A stretch of 64,000 bases of DNA from Clostridium acetobutylicum ATCC 824 (lineage in GTDB: Bacteria > Bacillota > Clostridia > Clostridiales > Clostridiaceae): assembly GCF_000008765.1 (NCBI RefSeq), contig NC_003030.1, positions 2,080,001 through 2,144,000 on the forward strand, given 5' to 3'. Under the pieces are notes generated by a model. That model was not told the DNA's origin and did no database searches. It was given only the letters and a program-made list of their open reading frames with translations. This document shows, in pieces, positions 27,179 through 37,064 of this stretch. Positions within the stretch are counted from its first letter, which is position 1. Each line of letters starts with the position of its first letter. A program made the position numbers and the translations under genes.

Positions 27179-28375
27179 TTATAAAAAATCTTCAATCACT
27201 TTTGTAAATAATTTTTTTGCATCATACCGGCGTATCTCTTCTTTAATCTTAGAAAACTTATTAGCGTACTGAAAACTATTTAACATTTTCATAATTTCAT
27301 TTGCAATAAAATCACTTTTAGCCATATTAGGTCTTATTGCTTTCCCTAGCCCCTTTTTTTCAACCATATTCATTGCAAGACATTGATCCATATTAGTTGG
27401 AAATCCAATTAATGGTTTACCCTTTGAAAGAGCTTGATATATACTTCCAGAACCACCATTGCATATAACTATATCTGATTTTTCTATTGCTAACAATGCA
27501 GGTATATAATCACTAACAAAAAACTTTTCAGAAAGGATCTCATTAGAAATTCTATTAGCAGTTGCCATGATAACTGTTACATCAAGTTTATTTAAGGCAT
27601 TTACTATTTCCCCCAATAATGCCAAGTTTCCTGTCGAACCCAGTGAAAAATAAATAATAGGTTTCTTAATACTATCTATTTTATTCCACCACGTGGGAAG
27701 CTCATTATCAACAAACTCAGTTATAGGTCCAATATACATATGTTCCTTTGATAATGGCCTTGTTGGAGCAAGAGAAGGTACATCTAAATATAAGTTCAAA
27801 TCTCCATTACAATGCATCTCTTCCATTGAATTTACAGGATGCAATCCAGCATTAACCCTAAGCTCATTAAAACCCTTAATATATCTTTTTGTTACTAGAG
27901 GTAACATTATTTTAAATAGTCTTTCCTTATTTTTTAAGCTTACCTTACTTAAAAGTGGTATTTCTGGAGTTTGCCTTTTTTGTGTAGAAAAGGGACTCCA
28001 ATAAGCATTGGCAATATTAATATATGGTATATTAGCCTGCCTTAAAGAAATACCTAATGAAACTCTCATATCTCCAACGACCAAATCTGGTTTAAATGTA
28101 GAAAATACCTTCTCTTCACAATCTATATACTTAATAAGAGTTTTCTTATCAAATACCTTAAATGGCTTTTCTATCCGTGAATTAAATTCTTCTGGTGATA
28201 AGCTAAAAATTTCAAAATAATTATCAATTTTATGGCAAACAAATTTTTTGTACCTTTTACTACAAGCAAAAGCAATATCATATTTATCTTTGTCTATACA
28301 CGAAGCTAAATACATTGGTCTTACAATATGTGATAATGCTATTCCCTCACCAACAAATAAAACTTTCTTTTTCAT
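27179..28375 (-). CDS. GT1-family glycosyltransferase
   Basis: 398 residues, GT-B fold. The C-terminal nucleotide-sugar site reads CNGGSGSIYQALSKGKPL followed by TNMDQ, the GT1 (UDP-glycosyltransferase/MGT) pattern with N where most have H before GG. An FSLGS strand at about residue 245 is also typical. Probably attaches a sugar to the product of the neighbouring lipid/polyketide pathway. ATG start at 28375. Confidence 0.8.
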   Translation of the reverse strand: MKKKVLFVGEGIALSHIVRPMYLASCIDKDKYDIAFACSKRYKKFVCHKIDNYFEIFSLSPEEFNSRIEKPFKVFDKKTLIKYIDCEEKVFSTFKPDLVVGDMRVSLGISLRQANIPYINIANAYWSPFSTQKRQTPEIPLLSKVSLKNKERLFKIMLPLVTKRYIKGFNELRVNAGLHPVNSMEEMHCNGDLNLYLDVPSLAPTRPLSKEHMYIGPITEFVDNELPTWWNKIDSIKKPIIYFSLGSTGNLALLGEIVNALNKLDVTVIMATANRISNEILSEKFFVSDYIPALLAIEKSDIVICNGGSGSIYQALSKGKPLIGFPTNMDQCLAMNMVEKKGLGKAIRPNMAKSDFIANEIMKMLNSFQYANKFSKIKEEIRRYDAKKLFTKVIEDFL

Positions 28376-28413
28376 AGAACTTCCACTCCATTTACAAAAT
28401 TATATTCTAATTA

Positions 28414-29088
28414 TTAATTCTGTATCATACCATCTTTTAAGAAAATCGTTCTATTACCATACGTTGAAGATTCTTGTGAATGAGTCACCTGAACTATTGT
28501 CTTGCCCTTTTCCCTATTAATTTTACGTAAAAGTTCCATGATTTCATTTCCTGTTTTCGAATCTAAATTTCCAATAGGCTCATCTGCTAAGATAATATCA
28601 GGTTCATTGATTAAAGCTCTCGCAATGGCTACTCTTTGCTGCTGACCACCTGATAATTGTTTAGGAGTATACTTCCTTTTCGTTGATAATCCTATATCCT
28701 CAAGAATCTCATCTAGTTTTTCCTTATACAGTTTTTCACTTTTACCTTCTAATAATATTGGCAATAATATATTTTCTTCAACACTCAAATTAGGAATCAG
28801 ATTATAAAATTGGAACACAAATCCAACATTCCTACATCTCATATTACTCGCTTCATTATCACTCATTACTGCTATATCTTTCCCCTTAATTTTTATACTT
28901 CCGGAAGTTGGCTTATCAAGTCCTCCGATTAAATAAAGAAGCGTACTTTTTCCAGAACCTGATGGTCCCATTATGGAAACAAATTCACCTTCATTAATTG
29001 TTACTTGTATATTTTTCAAAATAGTAGTTTCAATTTTATCATTCTTAAATGTTTTATATAGATTCGTCACCTCAATAGCCGTTTTCAT
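28414..29088 (-). CDS. ABC exporter ATPase, MacB/LolD type
   Basis: 224 residues. Walker A GPSGSGKST, signature LSGGQQQRVAIARAL, Walker B IILADEP, and the DKPTSGSI stretch of MacB/LolD-type ATPases. Its natural partner is the FtsX-like permease at 33129-35627, four genes upstream in the same operon. Likely powers export of, or resistance to, the cluster product. Confidence 0.88.
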   Translation of the reverse strand: MKTAIEVTNLYKTFKNDKIETTILKNIQVTINEGEFVSIMGPSGSGKSTLLYLIGGLDKPTSGSIKIKGKDIAVMSDNEASNMRCRNVGFVFQFYNLIPNLSVEENILLPILLEGKSEKLYKEKLDEILEDIGLSTKRKYTPKQLSGGQQQRVAIARALINEPDIILADEPIGNLDSKTGNEIMELLRKINREKGKTIVQVTHSQESSTYGNRTIFLKDGMIQN

Positions 29089-29117
29089 TTTATAACTTCA
29101 CCTCAAATTCCATAATA

Positions 29118-29303
29118 TTAAAAGCACCCAATCTGACAATTCTTAATTTTTATACTATTCTTATTACATAAAGTACCAATAGTAGATACACTTATATTGA
29201 ATTCTTTAGCAATTTTAAAAGCAATTGCACACTGAAGTTGCTTTTTTCCATTAACCATCAAGCAATGCTTGTTAATGGAATCCATAATCTGATTTTCATC
29301 CAT
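29118..29303 (-). CDS. Small cysteine-containing protein next to iorB
   Basis: 61 residues with C-terminal KIKNCQIGCF and two further cysteines. The middle (FKIAKEFNISVSTIGTLCN) looks like a small helix-turn-helix. I do not know the family. It lies 18 bases after the iorB stop with no sign of separate transcription. A metal- or redox-sensing or oxidoreductase-associated role is conceivable but unproven. Confidence 0.6.
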   Translation of the reverse strand: MDENQIMDSINKHCLMVNGKKQLQCAIAFKIAKEFNISVSTIGTLCNKNSIKIKNCQIGCF

Positions 29304-29321
29304 AAAAATACCACCTTCTAT

Positions 29322-29900
29322 TTATAAATTTTCCATTCTCCCTTCTTCAAATGCTTTCATATTTATATCTAAAAATCTTTGTGGAACAGTTTCTTTTATT
29401 GACTGTATCCATAATTCCTTTTCAATATCCATAACCCTTGAAAATGCCCCCAAAATAACCATATTGGAAATCTTCATATTTTTGTACTTTTTACATATTT
29501 TAAGGCAATCTAATGATATTGTATTCTTGCATACACTCTTAATACTATCAATTATATTATCTGGGTATTTCTCTTTGCCTATAATTACTGGAAGGGGATA
29601 TATCTTCTCTGTATTTACAATAACTATTCCCTTTTCATTTAAATATTCAATCCATCTAAGTGCTTCAAGTTCCTCAAAAGCTAATATTATATCTGCCTGT
29701 CCTTTTTCCACTATTGGTGAATGAAGTTTTTCACCAAATCTAACATAAGTTACAACACTTCCACCTCTTTGACTCATTCCATGAACTTCAGACACCTTAA
29801 CATCATAATTCTTTTTCATACCAACTCTACCAAGGATTTTACTGGCTAACAATGCACCTTGCCCACCAACACCGACTATTATTATGTTAATATTCCTCAT
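29322..29900 (-). CDS. iorB: Indolepyruvate ferredoxin oxidoreductase, beta subunit
   Basis: 192 residues, the gamma-domain fold of 2-oxoacid:ferredoxin oxidoreductases: NIIIVGVGGQGALLASKIL at the N-terminus and the EVHGMSQRGGSV motif near residue 39. With IorA it converts aryl pyruvates to arylacetyl-CoA, reducing ferredoxin. Overlaps iorA by 14 bases. Confidence 0.93.
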   Translation of the reverse strand: MRNINIIIVGVGGQGALLASKILGRVGMKKNYDVKVSEVHGMSQRGGSVVTYVRFGEKLHSPIVEKGQADIILAFEELEALRWIEYLNEKGIVIVNTEKIYPLPVIIGKEKYPDNIIDSIKSVCKNTISLDCLKICKKYKNMKISNMVILGAFSRVMDIEKELWIQSIKETVPQRFLDINMKAFEEGRMENL

Positions 29901-31641
29901 TCACATCACCATCTTCCTCGAAAGCATCCATTTTACAAATATTCATACACAATTTACACCCAATACACAATGATTTATTAACTACAATATCTTCATCTTC
30001 AATACAAATACAAGGACATCCTATTTCAAGACATTTTCTACACTTAACACATTTACTTTGATTAACTTTTAAAGGAATAGCCTTTGATTTATGTTCTTTT
30101 ATTCGTTCGCACTCTCTTCTTGCAATAATAACAGAAGGCTCACATGCTGCAATTTCTTCCTTTACAACACTTTCAACTTCATCAACATTAAATGGATCTA
30201 CTACTTTTATACGCTCCACTCCAACTGCTCTGCAAAGTTTTTCAAGTTCTACTTTTTTTGTTGCTTCATTTTTAATATTATAACCCGTTGTAGGATTAGA
30301 TTGATATCCCGTCATAGCAGTAACTGCATTATCAAGTATAATGACAGTTGAATTTCCCTTATTATATACAATATCAATTAATCCTGTTATACCGGAATGT
30401 ATAAAAGTAGAATCTCCTAAAATGGCAACAGTTCTATTTATAAATTCAGTACCACGTGCTTTTTCCATACCATGTGCAATTCCAATACTAGCTCCCATAC
30501 ATATGCATGAATCAATAGATCTTAATGGCAATAATGCACCTAATGAATAGCATCCTATATCTCCACTTACATTTAATTTTAACTTTTTCAAAACATAAAA
30601 AATTCCTCTATGAGGACATCCTGGACACATAGCAGGAGGTCGTGCAATAATATCTTTAGCTATTTTTTTATTAACAGTAGGTTTTTTACTAGAAAAACTA
30701 TTATTTATAATCTCCGAATTTAATTCCCCAACCATAGGCAAAACTTCCTTACCTATTACTTTAATTCCTAATTCCTTTATGTATTCTTCAATAAAAGGTT
30801 CCAGCTCTTCAATAACATATAGTTCTTCTACTTTATTTGCAAACCTTTCAATTATCTCTCGTGGTAAAGGATAAACCATGCCAATTTTTAGATATGACAC
30901 ATCTTTAAATACTTCTCTTGCATATTGATAAGCAATACCACTTGAAATTATTCCTATATTTCTTTTTCCCCACTCGATATTATTTAACTGTGATGATTCG
31001 CTAAAACTTACTAATTTATTCATTCTACTTTCGACTTTAATATGTCGTACTTTTGCTATTGCAGGAACCATTACATATTTATTAATATCTTTTATGTAAT
31101 CCTTAATATCACATTTACATCTTTCATTAATTTCAACAATATCTTGAGAATGAGCAATTCGTGTGGATAAACGTATAATTACTGGGCAATCAAACCTTTC
31201 GCTTATTTCATATGCCTCTTTTACAAATTCTTTACATTCTTGGCTACTTGATGGCTCCAGCATTGGTATTTTAGCAGCCTTTGCATATCGTCTACTATCT
31301 TGTTCATTTTGGGAACTATGCATTCCTGGGTCATCTGCCACAACAATAACTAGTCCACCATTAATACCTGTATATGATACTGTAAATAATGGATCAGCAG
31401 CTACATTTAAGCCGACATGTTTCATAGAGCACAAAGCTCTTGCTCCCCCAATTGAACTCCCAATTGCCACTTCCAAGGCAACTTTTTCATTGGGTGACCA
31501 TTCTGCATATACTTCATGGTATTTTGCAATACTTTCCGTAATTTCTGTACTTGGAGTTCCAGGATACGCTGTTGCTACAGTAACCCCTGCTTCATAAGCT
31601 CCTCTAGCAATAGCCTCATTACCAAGCATTAATTTCTTCAT
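29887..31641 (-). CDS. iorA: Indolepyruvate ferredoxin oxidoreductase, alpha subunit
   Basis: 584 residues. N-terminal pyrimidine-binding domain (GVTVATAYPGTPSTEITE), central domain, TPP-binding domain (CPGCPHRGIF, then GDSTFIHSG and DNAVTAMTG), and a C-terminal two-cluster ferredoxin with CVKCRKC and CIGCKLCMNIC. Length and domain order are those of IorA. Oxidises indole-, phenyl- or hydroxyphenylpyruvate to the CoA ester. Its place inside a biosynthetic cluster suggests starter-unit supply. Confidence 0.95.
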   Translation of the reverse strand: MKKLMLGNEAIARGAYEAGVTVATAYPGTPSTEITESIAKYHEVYAEWSPNEKVALEVAIGSSIGGARALCSMKHVGLNVAADPLFTVSYTGINGGLVIVVADDPGMHSSQNEQDSRRYAKAAKIPMLEPSSSQECKEFVKEAYEISERFDCPVIIRLSTRIAHSQDIVEINERCKCDIKDYIKDINKYVMVPAIAKVRHIKVESRMNKLVSFSESSQLNNIEWGKRNIGIISSGIAYQYAREVFKDVSYLKIGMVYPLPREIIERFANKVEELYVIEELEPFIEEYIKELGIKVIGKEVLPMVGELNSEIINNSFSSKKPTVNKKIAKDIIARPPAMCPGCPHRGIFYVLKKLKLNVSGDIGCYSLGALLPLRSIDSCICMGASIGIAHGMEKARGTEFINRTVAILGDSTFIHSGITGLIDIVYNKGNSTVIILDNAVTAMTGYQSNPTTGYNIKNEATKKVELEKLCRAVGVERIKVVDPFNVDEVESVVKEEIAACEPSVIIARRECERIKEHKSKAIPLKVNQSKCVKCRKCLEIGCPCICIEDEDIVVNKSLCIGCKLCMNICKMDAFEEDGDVNEEY

Positions 31642-31668
31642 AATACTATCACCTCGAATTTACTAATA

Positions 31669-33045
31669 TTATTGTATTTTAATTACTTTCTTGTCCAAAT
31701 ATTTAAGAACTGTAGTACCAAGTGAATCTATAATTTTTTTCCTGATAGGAGGTATTTTAAGAAAAATAGACATAATAAAGTTTCTAATTCTATTTTCATA
31801 ATTATACTGTGGAAAATCATAATACTTATTTTTTTTATAATACCTATGATCTGCACTAAATATCATTCTATACTCTCCCCAAATCATATCTCTAAATACT
31901 TTATGACCCCCAACACCTAAAAATGTTCTTTCCTTAACATAGTTTAAAGTAGAACATTTAACTAAATTTTTTGAGAACTCCAAAATATTTTTATCTATTT
32001 CAGCTGATGTTGAAATCTCATCTGTAACTATTTCCACCAAATTACATCTTTCAAATTCTGCAAGTGTTTGAATACTATCAGTTAAATCTTGCACTTGTCT
32101 CAATTCACCAGAAACTAAATATCCCAATTGTTTTTTTGCAAAATTTGGCTGATGATTTTTGTAAAATCTTCTATCTATAAACAGCTTCCATCGTGCAGAT
32201 AAATATCTATTTTCAATTTCCCCTGCAAAAACTATAATGTCATAGCTTCTAATTTTTTCGTATACCATGCCAATATCATCTTTACCACTATAAATGCAGC
32301 TGCCATCATATACACAATGCATACACCCAACACATCCGCCATTTATTTTTATGTCAGATATATTAATCAAATCTGCATTAGTAATACTTACAAACTTACT
32401 TACCATTTTTCCAATATTTTTATTTAAATTCATAGAATCAGTTACAACAACAATTTTCTTACCTTTATTATCAATTTTGAATTCATTATATTCTGGATTA
32501 TATTCCTTAACTGTTTTTATTATTGGATTATATCTACGTGGATGGTACTTTTGATTTTCAATATCGTCAAAAACTATTTTGCCAAAAGAATAAAAATTGT
32601 TTTTCTTTTCTTCATTGGTCAAATCAAATATCTCAGCTGAATAATAATCTACATATCTCATATTTAAATCATCAATTATAGCATGCACATATTTTATTGC
32701 TGCTATATCAAAATAGTGTACTGATGTTGTAATTATTACCGCATATTTATCCCTAAACACTTCAGCCATATTATTTTCAAAAATCAATTCAATAAACCTT
32801 TTATATCCTGCTGGTACTAAACCTAGATATACAGGAAATCCCCAAATAACAACATCCGCCTCTTTAATTTTATCAATTATCTTATGCCTCTCCTTCTCAT
32901 CATTTTCTAACCTCCTTATATTACGTGTTATGTTTATATAGGTAAAACTATGTTTTGCAAAACTTTTTTCAAGAAATTCTACATATTTCATAGTTACAGT
33001 ATTACACGCTTCTTTGGGACTTCCATTTAAAACTGTTACCTTCAT
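31669..33045 (-). CDS. Double flavodoxin-fold iron-sulfur flavoprotein
   Basis: 458 residues. Two NADPH-FMN-reductase/flavodoxin-like halves: the first (LNGSPKEACNTVTMKYVEF at the start, WGFPVYLGLVPAGYKRF near 70) and the second from about residue 200 (VVTDSMNLNKNIGKMVSKF) with the cysteine motif GGCVGCMHCVYDGSC near 245, which should hold a [4Fe-4S] cluster as in Isf-type proteins. The C-terminal 80 residues are basic and may touch the membrane. Probably carries electrons between ferredoxin and a cluster enzyme. Located directly upstream of iorA. Confidence 0.8.
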   Translation of the reverse strand: MKVTVLNGSPKEACNTVTMKYVEFLEKSFAKHSFTYINITRNIRRLENDEKERHKIIDKIKEADVVIWGFPVYLGLVPAGYKRFIELIFENNMAEVFRDKYAVIITTSVHYFDIAAIKYVHAIIDDLNMRYVDYYSAEIFDLTNEEKKNNFYSFGKIVFDDIENQKYHPRRYNPIIKTVKEYNPEYNEFKIDNKGKKIVVVTDSMNLNKNIGKMVSKFVSITNADLINISDIKINGGCVGCMHCVYDGSCIYSGKDDIGMVYEKIRSYDIIVFAGEIENRYLSARWKLFIDRRFYKNHQPNFAKKQLGYLVSGELRQVQDLTDSIQTLAEFERCNLVEIVTDEISTSAEIDKNILEFSKNLVKCSTLNYVKERTFLGVGGHKVFRDMIWGEYRMIFSADHRYYKKNKYYDFPQYNYENRIRNFIMSIFLKIPPIRKKIIDSLGTTVLKYLDKKVIKIQ

Positions 33046-33128
33046 ATAAATTTCACTCCTAGTTTATATATTTTATAAGTATTCTTACAAAATACCACCT
33101 CTAAAGCATAAACAAATAACTTTTATAA

Positions 33129-35627
33129 TTATTCACTTTTTATCTCTTGAACTATATTCATTTTTAATACATTTCTAGCCGAACCAATAGAAGCTAACAT
33201 AGAAATCAAAACAGCACCAATTACATATATAATAAAATCTTTGGGAAAATAACTTATAGGCATTGCTACCTTAGCTATTTCTAGAAACATAGGAATTATA
33301 TTTATTAAAATAATGCCTACTAATACACCTACTGCACCTGATGTTAAACCTATAATTAATGCTTCTACAAAAATCATTTTCATAACTTGTTTTTTCTTCA
33401 TACCAATAGATCTGTAAACAGCTATACTATGTTTTCTTTCTATAAAACTTATAACAAAATTATTTATTATTCCAAAACAGCCTACTATGATAGATATTAT
33501 AGAAAAGCCCTCAATCATCATACTTAACTGCTGCATAGAATTTTTAAAATTTTCCTTAAATGTGCTTGTAACCTCTATGTTTGGGTAATAATCTTTATAA
33601 GTCTTCTTTAATTTATCATTTACCTTTGAGACTTTTACATTGTCTCTTACATGAATGTAAGCAGCTACATAATTATAATCCCCTGTATCCTTTTGCAAAT
33701 ATCTGACTGATATCATAGCAAAACTTCCTTGTGTCATATAAGTATCTGCAAAACCAATTACAGTATAATTTCGTTTCTTACCATTTAACTCTAAAGACAA
33801 CTTACTATTCATGCTTAAGTCATATCTTTTTTGTAGTATTTTACTTACTATTATATTTCTTCCTGACTTTAATTTTTTGAGCAATGCTTCCTTATTTCCT
33901 ACTAAATTTATTTTTCTGTAATTAAAGTACTTATCTCCCGAAACACCATCTATTAGACTAATTGAATCCTTTGAGTTTTTTACTTTAACATTTTGCACAC
34001 AGTTCAAGCCTAATACATCTTTAACATTTGAATCTTTTTTTATAGTTTCAACATCGCTTTTATTTAAATTGGGGAATGATATTCCAATATCATAAGTTTG
34101 TATATTAGCTATTGAATCTATGAGCTGTACCGTCATATTTTTACATAATGTATTAACCATAAGCAGTACACCAACACCAATGACAATTAAAGTTGTGATA
34201 TTTAAAATGCTTTTATTATTTCTCATATTTCCAATAGAAATTTTGCCTATACTTCCAAACAATAAAGAGAAAGGCGTTTTTAGAACTTTTATTAATGCTT
34301 TAAATAGTAACGGAAAAGCATATAATATACCTACAAATATGCATACAACGGAAATTAATGATCCTATTTCCACAAACTTAACAGGAACAAACTTAGGTAA
34401 AATAGCTGAAATGATTACCAAAACTATTCCAATAATTCCTTTTTTGTTACTACTCTCCTTATGTTCTGATATATTATTTAATACAACCTCTTTAATTGGT
34501 ATATTTGAAACATTCATTATAGGAATAATACTACTTATAAAACTAATAACATTAGCTAGAATAAAGCTAATTAAAAGATTCATATATGATATATTAACTT
34601 TAACCATTCCTTGCAATTCACTGGATGTGGAAAACAAAGTAAGAGCATACGTTATTCCTATACCAACAACCCCTGCAAGTACTCCTCCAATTATTCCAAA
34701 CACCATACTTTCCATAAGCATAACCTTATTAACACTTTTTTTAGTTGCTCCAACACTTCTAAAGGTACCAATATGGGGCAGCTTATTTATCATAATAATC
34801 TTGAAGGATGAATAAATTATAAATATACTCATAAAACTAGCAATTATAGTTATAAATATTAAAGATATTGTAATGGTTGATAGATTTTCATTTAATTGTT
34901 CTTGTGTAAAAGGCTCCTTCACTTCATACTTAGGATAAATACTTTTTAGCTTTGATATTAGCTTTTCCTTACTTTCTCTTCCATTTGATTTAATATACAA
35001 TTCATTAGCCTTACCATCTGTCTTAAAATAATTACTTAGACTATCAAATGGAATAATTGCATATCTCTGTATAGATTCATCTAAAAATATCCCCTCTTGT
35101 GCTGCAATACCAACAATTTCAAATTTATAAGTTGTACCATTAATTTTAATATTCATGGTGCTACCGGACTTTAGGTTATAAGCCTTAGCAGTAGTACTAC
35201 TAATAATAATTTTATTTCCTTTAAAAGGCTTAACATTTTTCTGACTGACTAAAAGGAAATCATTCATTTTCTTATAGTCACTTAAATTTATACCTTTTAA
35301 ACTTAATGTATCGTATTTTTTAGAATTTATTTCATAACTGCATACTCCATTAACTTCGTGTATTGCATATGAAAGTTTTTCATTCAATTTATCTGCTAAT
35401 TTATAATCTATATATTTTGAACTAGAACTATCTTTAGTTTGAACTGTTATATCTGCATTTCCTACTTGCTGCCTTATCCTTTTTGTATATATGTCTGATA
35501 AGCTATTTTTAACTGACAAAGAAGAATAAAATAGTGATACCGATACTGCTATAGCAAATATAACCAGTAATGATCTTAATTTTTTTTCCCACATTGACTT
35601 AAATACATATTTAATAAGTATTCTCAT
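33129..35627 (-). CDS. FtsX-like ABC exporter permease (two FtsX modules)
   Basis: 832 residues. N-terminal helix, extracellular MacB-type domain, three-helix FtsX unit (about 250-385), a helix pair, then a second extracellular domain and FtsX unit ending near residue 820. The duplicated layout resembles large Firmicute permeases that handle peptides or lipids. It pairs with the MacB-like ATPase at 28414-29088. Likely exporter for the acylated or glycosylated product. Confidence 0.85.
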   Translation of the reverse strand: MRILIKYVFKSMWEKKLRSLLVIFAIAVSVSLFYSSLSVKNSLSDIYTKRIRQQVGNADITVQTKDSSSSKYIDYKLADKLNEKLSYAIHEVNGVCSYEINSKKYDTLSLKGINLSDYKKMNDFLLVSQKNVKPFKGNKIIISSTTAKAYNLKSGSTMNIKINGTTYKFEIVGIAAQEGIFLDESIQRYAIIPFDSLSNYFKTDGKANELYIKSNGRESKEKLISKLKSIYPKYEVKEPFTQEQLNENLSTITISLIFITIIASFMSIFIIYSSFKIIMINKLPHIGTFRSVGATKKSVNKVMLMESMVFGIIGGVLAGVVGIGITYALTLFSTSSELQGMVKVNISYMNLLISFILANVISFISSIIPIMNVSNIPIKEVVLNNISEHKESSNKKGIIGIVLVIISAILPKFVPVKFVEIGSLISVVCIFVGILYAFPLLFKALIKVLKTPFSLLFGSIGKISIGNMRNNKSILNITTLIVIGVGVLLMVNTLCKNMTVQLIDSIANIQTYDIGISFPNLNKSDVETIKKDSNVKDVLGLNCVQNVKVKNSKDSISLIDGVSGDKYFNYRKINLVGNKEALLKKLKSGRNIIVSKILQKRYDLSMNSKLSLELNGKKRNYTVIGFADTYMTQGSFAMISVRYLQKDTGDYNYVAAYIHVRDNVKVSKVNDKLKKTYKDYYPNIEVTSTFKENFKNSMQQLSMMIEGFSIISIIVGCFGIINNFVISFIERKHSIAVYRSIGMKKKQVMKMIFVEALIIGLTSGAVGVLVGIILINIIPMFLEIAKVAMPISYFPKDFIIYVIGAVLISMLASIGSARNVLKMNIVQEIKSE

Positions 35628-35686
35628 TATTGTTACCCTCCCTTTTTACATATAGAAATTTGATCATGTAGTTTTATACACCACAT

Positions 35687-37033
35687 TTATAGAATAATTT
35701 CATCTAGTATTTTCTTAAAATCATACTTTACCCTCCTAGTTAGTCCATCTTTGTCATTATACCTAATAAAATTTATTGTTATTTTATTTTTGTAACCTGT
35801 AATACACATTAATGGAAACCCTTCAGCAAAACCACATGGAATTACAAATGCATCTTCCATAAATTTTTTATATGGCTCGAGATACTTATCCATTTTGCCA
35901 ATATTAGTTGATGTCATTCCCAAATATAACTCATCTACAACTTCACCTTTTCTCTTTAGTACTTCTTTTCTCATAATTTCAGTAGGTAATATTAAAAATA
36001 AATAAAACTTGTAAAAAGCACTCAACCCCATAGGATATCTTTTTATCCTCTTCAGTTTCTCATTAACTTTTTCAATATCTTCAACATCTGCATCTTTTAT
36101 CCATACATACTGTAAAAACGAGTAATTCCCAATAAATTTTTTATTAGTTCTAATATATTTTCTAATATCTATTCTCATTCCAGTTTCAATATATTTATTG
36201 CTTTTTTCTAATGCCGAATTATATTTTTTATTAAATTTCAAAAGTAAATGAAGTACTATATCATTTATAGTGAATCCATATCCTTTATAGTAGGCTTTTA
36301 ACTTTTTTACTTCAGTCTCACCTAAATTTATTTTTTCTACACTCATGGTATTACAGTCAACATTTACAGTTTTAATTTTTTCCTTTTTAATTAATGGATC
36401 CATCTCACTAATTCGATTAGTTTCAAATAAATTTTTAATAGTTCCGCGGAGCATATTTATATTATCTTTTATGCTTATGTGAAAAATAGGCTTAGTTATT
36501 TTTGAAACCAGCGCAGGCTGATTATTTAATTTTTTTTCTAATATTAGATTGTAGCATTGTCCAATTAAACATATTATCTCCAGCCACCCTCTTACGTCTG
36601 CTACCGAATGATGCATTCCAATGGTAATCATTTTATTTTTACTTTGGCTGTTATAAAATACCGTTATTTTAATAGGAGACTCATTTTTTATGTCTATGTG
36701 TTTATCCTTTAATTTAATAAACTCAGAAAAAGCCAATTCATTAAAAGCTTCCTTATCAGCCACTTCACTTTGAATATGTATTTTCTTAAATATTTGACTT
36801 ACATTAAACTCTTTAATTTGTTGCCATTTATCTCTCCAATAGCCTTCTGAAAACTTGCATGATAGTATAGGTACCGCTTTTACTACATACGTAACTGCCT
36901 TTTTATAAATCTCAATATTAAAATTATCATTTAGGTAAAATATATAATAAATGGTACTTCCTAGCATATTTCTGTCTATTGAGCAAAAAAAGCTTTCATG
37001 AATTGTAGCTTTATAACATTTATTTTCCATCAT
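35687..37033 (-). CDS. Condensation-domain-like acyltransferase, copy 1
   Basis: 448 residues from the ATG at 37033 (a second ATG at 37030 is equally possible; AAAGGGG upstream). The catalytic HHxxxD motif of the condensation/PapA/alcohol acyltransferase superfamily reads GMHHSVADVRGW near residue 153. Stand-alone members esterify an alcohol or sugar hydroxyl with a thioester-bound acyl group. It is clearly a paralogue of the next gene (same length, same LYYxFYL and CGxxxxFPLMCI blocks). D is followed by V instead of the usual G. Confidence 0.82.
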   Translation of the reverse strand: MMENKCYKATIHESFFCSIDRNMLGSTIYYIFYLNDNFNIEIYKKAVTYVVKAVPILSCKFSEGYWRDKWQQIKEFNVSQIFKKIHIQSEVADKEAFNELAFSEFIKLKDKHIDIKNESPIKITVFYNSQSKNKMITIGMHHSVADVRGWLEIICLIGQCYNLILEKKLNNQPALVSKITKPIFHISIKDNINMLRGTIKNLFETNRISEMDPLIKKEKIKTVNVDCNTMSVEKINLGETEVKKLKAYYKGYGFTINDIVLHLLLKFNKKYNSALEKSNKYIETGMRIDIRKYIRTNKKFIGNYSFLQYVWIKDADVEDIEKVNEKLKRIKRYPMGLSAFYKFYLFLILPTEIMRKEVLKRKGEVVDELYLGMTSTNIGKMDKYLEPYKKFMEDAFVIPCGFAEGFPLMCITGYKNKITINFIRYNDKDGLTRRVKYDFKKILDEIIL

Positions 37034-37064
37034 TCGTTCCCCTTTAAACAATTGACTTTTATAT

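Noticed and set aside
34120..34815. Long plus-strand frame of 231 codons inside the FtsX-like permease gene
   Set aside because: It is the mirror of a strongly supported gene on the minus strand and lacks family motifs and a ribosome binding site.
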